From assembly GCA_045541115.1 (NCBI GenBank), contig JAZQIM010000018.1, positions 1 to 59,107 on the forward strand: DNA of 59,107 nt, in the 5' to 3' direction. Below the pieces are notes generated by a model, which did not search any database, was not told the origin of the DNA, and saw only the letters and a list, made by a program, of their open reading frames with translations. Of the stretch, positions 58,185-59,107 are shown piece after piece. Numbering within the stretch: position 1 is the first letter of the stretch; each line of letters starts with the position of its first letter. Source of the stretch: Aphodoplasma sp045541115. GTDB lineage: Bacteria > Bacillota > Clostridia > UBA1381 > UMGS1253. The position numbers and the translations under genes are program-made.

Positions 58185-58518
58185 AAATATGGTGGCTCAA
58201 ATTTGACTGAGGTGGTGTCAGGATGGACTGCAAATAATACTTAGATAATAATACATAAAAGTTATTGGATATAAATAATATAGGCAAAAAGAATTAAGAA
58301 ATTCTATTTTAATTGATTGGTTCATCTCAATGAGAAATGCAAATCAATTATTTTTTATTCCAATAACCTTAACGCATACTTTCCTGCATCATCCCATATT
58401 AAAATTTGTTATGCAGTAACCAAAGATAAGAGATTTTTATTTTTGGTGGAATCAGTCAGCAAATTAGCAGAGTGGAATGGATTTATTTTTGCTAAGTGGA
58501 ATTGCACTGCCTGAATAA

Positions 58519-58629
58519 GTTATATCTCTCACATACGGCATATCTGCCGATGGTAATTGGAAGAAAAACAATTATGAGCCAAATGACACGCTGTTTCCGA
58601 TGGTTTTTGAGAAACAAAATCTGCGGTAA
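58519..58629 (+). pseudogene. Possible C-terminal remnant of a decayed gene
   Basis: An open frame with protein-like composition but no start codon (…TYGISADGNWKKNNYEPND…LFPMVFEKQNLR, stop). Other frames upstream carry short coding-like pieces, as in a decayed gene. No family recognised. The wider gap 58185–59054 has no intact gene; it holds this piece, a pair of loosely similar AT-rich repeats beginning TATTGGATATAAATA (about 58264 and 58711), the oriT-like copy at 58.8 kb and the promoter at 58,999. Confidence 0.35.
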
Positions 58630-58801
58630 GATATTTACCCTACCCAAGAAAGTTAGTCACAAAAATCACGCAGTGTTCGGATGAGTAAAGACCTTAAAAT
58701 CGATTTGAGATATTGGATATAAATATAAGCAGAAGTCAAGAAGAACAAAATTAGCACAAAAATGAAGAGAAAGGCAACGGAATAAAATGAAGCAGGAAAA
58801 G

Positions 58802-58861
58802 GCATTGGTGTCGGACTCCGCCACCAATGCGGTTAAACCCCGACCGGCAGTGCCGTTCGGG
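58802..58861. other. Second oriT-like region (inverted copy of the first)
   Basis: A hairpin GCATTGGTG / CACCAATGC (58802–58810 / 58822–58830), nine bases, then CCGACCGGCA…TGCCGTTCGG (58840–58861). The latter is the exact reverse complement of 37841–37862. The order, core then hairpin when read from the other strand, is also the same as in the first copy, but the hairpin sequences differ. It suggests a second, related mobilizable element or a duplicated transfer origin. Confidence 0.6.
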
Positions 58862-58998
58862 AGTGGTGCTGTTTCAGGGGGTCTGGTGCTGATTTGGTGT
58901 CGAGTTGCCCTCAAGTGCCGATAAAATGGGAATAAAAGTGGTGTATTTTGCGGTATCAAAGATTTTTCTAAAAATAATCATCAAATTTCTATATATCA

Positions 58999-59027
58999 TT
59001 GACAAACTATCACTTTAGTGATATAAT
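58999..59027 (+). promoter_or_regulatory. Promoter with embedded operator before the last gene
   Basis: TTGACA (58999–59004), 17 bases, TATAAT (59022–59027). The spacer contains the palindrome TATCACT-TT-AGTGATA (59008–59023), and a half-site AGTGATA recurs just before the start codon. A repressor site is likely. Confidence 0.8.
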
Positions 59028-59054
59028 GTTAAATGTAAAGTTAGGAGTGATAGA

Positions 59055-59107
59055 ATGAAAAAAATAATATGGCATGGCTCTCCGGAAATAATCGAAAAGC
59101 CGACATT
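59055..59107 (+). CDS. DUF3990-like protein (start only, runs off window)
   Basis: Only about 17 residues are visible: KKIIWHGSPEIIEKPT after the Met, with a GGAGTG ribosome-binding site six bases before the ATG. The WHGS…I..P opening resembles DUF3990 (ADP-ribosyltransferase-fold-like proteins that often travel with small partner genes on mobile elements). With so little sequence the family call is tentative. Tight operator control upstream fits a toxin-type or otherwise dose-sensitive product. Confidence 0.45.
   Translation, partial: MKKIIWHGSPEIIEKPT

Noticed and set aside
58317..58684. Two 62–65-residue plus-strand ORFs in the right-hand gap
   Set aside because: No ribosome-binding sites, frames broken relative to each other, composition inconsistent; treated as decayed sequence.

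Overview
The window looks like chromosome from an endospore-forming, low-GC Clostridia (Bacillota). The reasons are a yabM/spoVB–mazG–hup–rqcP–yabP–yabQ–divIC–yabR cluster, spoIVB, an uninterrupted sigK, a pdaA-like deacetylase, S-layer-homology proteins, strong AGGAGG ribosome-binding sites, and small Clostridia-specific families (DUF6472, CD1247-type, TSCPD). I cannot name the genus.

Positions 1–34,045 are ordinary core genome: cysS/cysE, a YebC-type regulator, an SLH–polysaccharide deacetylase, typA, the sporulation/division cluster, spoIVB, a DeoR/MATE/AraM-type glycerol-1-phosphate dehydrogenase group, nadE, rpsU–yqeY, tex, aroC, an ECF sigma with its zinc anti-sigma, pdaA, efp, a CD1247-type protein, an rlu pseudouridine synthase, sigK, an aspartate aminotransferase, apbE, upp, pgsA and rpmB. 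Four tRNAs are present (Gly-GCC, Leu-CAA, Ser-TGA, Ser-GCT). Many units end in clear hairpin terminators and start from recognisable sigma-A-like promoters.

From tRNA-Ser(GCT) at about 34.0 kb onward the DNA is visibly more AT-rich and accessory. A large serine recombinase abuts and reads into the tRNA. Next to it are a small coupled ORF, a coiled-coil membrane protein, a MobC-like protein, a MobP-type relaxase and an oriT-like region, so this is probably an integrative mobilizable element. Its cargo reads as a defence island: DUF6076 plus a NACHT/pentapeptide-repeat NTPase; a HEPN protein with a DUF262 protein; a GATC-type Dam methylase with a MutH/Sau3AI-like nuclease; a second methylase behind a frameshifted gene; and an HNH-like plus HD-domain two-gene cassette.

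At 47.5–54.9 kb the same island holds a cell-envelope module: an SLH protein, a secreted SH3/CHAP-like protein, a membrane protein of unknown function and two zinc-ribbon membrane proteins. A roughly 206-bp segment at its head is bounded by inverted 24-bp near-palindromes, contains a consensus TTGACA-17-TATAAT promoter, and lies 10 bp from a tyrosine recombinase gene. I read this as an invertible promoter switch, seen here with the strong promoter facing away from the envelope genes.

The last 1.5 kb (57.6–59.1 kb) is scar-like. It has a tRNA 3'-half fragment, a small HTH gene, decayed sequence, a second inverted copy of the oriT-like core, and the start of a DUF3990-like gene behind a promoter with an embedded operator. 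It probably belongs to a second or degraded mobile element. No rRNA, CRISPR array or insertion sequence was seen.
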